14,110 nt of DNA from positions 1 to 14,110 of the forward strand of contig CADAGG010000010.1 in the NCBI GenBank assembly GCA_902787415.1. The letters are read 5' to 3'. The notes beneath the pieces were generated by a model, which was not told the DNA's origin, did no database searches, and saw nothing but the letters and a program-made list of their open reading frames with translations. The stretch's first letter is position 1, and every line of letters begins with the position of its first letter. The stretch is from a methanogenic archaeon. GTDB taxonomy: Archaea; Thermoplasmatota; Thermoplasmata; Methanomassiliicoccales; Methanomethylophilaceae. The translations under genes were made by a program, and so were the position numbers. Shown here piece after piece: positions 13,680 to 14,110 of the stretch.

Positions 13680-14110
13680 ATGGTCGTCAAACTTCCCGAA
13701 CCCAGAGAAAAGATCATCGAGAACCTGCTCCGTCTGGCCAACACCAGGCTGCCCGCCGACATCGGATGGGCCCTGGAAGCCGCCGCGGGCTGGGAGTCCA
13801 ATCCCGCCGCAGCCACCCAGCTGGCGGCGATCATGGAGAACGTCCGCAAGGCGGAGCACCTCTCCAAGCCCATGTGCCAGGATACCGGAATCCCCATCTT
13901 CTACGTCAGGGGCAGGTTCGACAGTTCCATCGTGAAGGACATCCGCGAGGCGGTGGAGAACTCCACCAAGGCCATCCCCATGAGGCCCAACACCGTGGAC
14001 CCCATCATCCGCACAAACTACGGAAACAACCTGGGCGAGGGCATGCCCTGCATCCACTTCATCCCTACCGACGATGACTTCACCGAGATCTCCCTGCTGC
14101 TCAAGGGCGC
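13680..14110 (+). CDS. Class I fumarate hydratase, alpha (N-terminal) subunit, partial
   Basis: About 143 codons are present before the right edge cuts the gene. The iron-sulfur class I fumarase catalyses the reversible hydration of fumarate to malate. Characteristic blocks are MCQDTGIPIFYV (65-76), where C66 is a ligand of the 4Fe-4S cluster, then RPNTVDPI and NYGNNLGEGMPCIHF. In archaea the enzyme is usually split into alpha and beta subunits. The closely related L-tartrate dehydratase alpha subunit cannot be excluded. GAGG at 13669-13672 is 7 bases before the ATG at 13680 but only 1 base from an earlier ATG at 13674, so I prefer 13680 (MVVKLPEP). It lies 9 bases after nmd3 and is probably co-transcribed with it. 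Confidence 0.9.
   Translation, partial: MVVKLPEPREKIIENLLRLANTRLPADIGWALEAAAGWESNPAAATQLAAIMENVRKAEHLSKPMCQDTGIPIFYVRGRFDSSIVKDIREAVENSTKAIPMRPNTVDPIIRTNYGNNLGEGMPCIHFIPTDDDFTEISLLLKG

Noticed and set aside
12656..14077. A 473-codon frame overlapping nmd3 and the fumarase gene
   Set aside because: The translation is Arg/His/Gly/Gln-rich and low in complexity, a frame-shifted shadow of two genes with intact motifs.
1..14110. CRISPR array, transposon, prophage or defence island
   Set aside because: No regularly spaced repeats, transposase, integrase or known defence protein was seen; nearly all genes are conserved archaeal housekeeping genes.

Overview
The window is archaeal chromosome. The gene set (PriS-type primase, archaeal MCM, NMD3, Tsr3, ribosomal protein LX, prefoldin alpha, FtsY, DUF424, a hexulose-6-phosphate synthase fused to an RraA-like domain) is euryarchaeal. 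The high GC, TATA-type promoters with very short or no leaders, and a surface protein built from InlB-type B-repeats together suggest a Thermoplasmata methanogen of the Methanomassiliicoccales type. That placement is inferred from content and style, not from a search.

Layout. Positions 1-1134 (minus) hold the N-terminal part of a membrane-anchored surface protein with InlB/Listeria-Bacteroides repeats, cut by the left edge. Positions 1135-1576 are non-coding and rich in dyads, with a T-rich terminator-like tract on the minus strand. Positions 1577-3406 (minus) are the conserved cluster LX - pfdA - ftsY (ribosome, chaperone, protein targeting). Positions 3479-4747 (minus) are the primase catalytic subunit priS, divergent from a TatD/COG1099-like hydrolase (4799-5635, plus) across only 51 bp that contain one symmetric TATA element. 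Plus-strand genes for a metallo-beta-lactamase-fold protein (5675-6442) and the membrane protease HtpX (6482-7426) follow. HtpX converges on the HPS-RraA fusion (7458-8750, minus), with a GC hairpin between them. From 8935 to the right edge everything is on the plus strand: a low-molecular-weight phosphatase-like protein that has lost its catalytic residues, overlapping tsr3 (rRNA acp transferase); then a 76-residue winged-helix-like protein, mcm, a DUF424 protein, nmd3 and the start of a class I fumarase alpha subunit, with tiny gaps or overlaps.

How it fits together. Most genes are housekeeping: DNA replication initiation and elongation (PriS, MCM), ribosome structure and maturation (LX, Tsr3, NMD3), protein folding, targeting and membrane quality control (prefoldin, FtsY, HtpX) and central carbon metabolism (HPS for pentose supply, fumarase). 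The replication and ribosome genes are physically interleaved in the 10-13.7 kb run.

I see no CRISPR array, transposon, tRNA, rRNA, phage or defence system. The items most worth a second look are the pseudophosphatase translationally coupled to tsr3, the small DNA-binding-like protein ahead of mcm, the window-wide promoter spacing that predicts leaderless mRNAs (including one TATA box serving two divergent genes), and the structured region ahead of the surface-protein gene.
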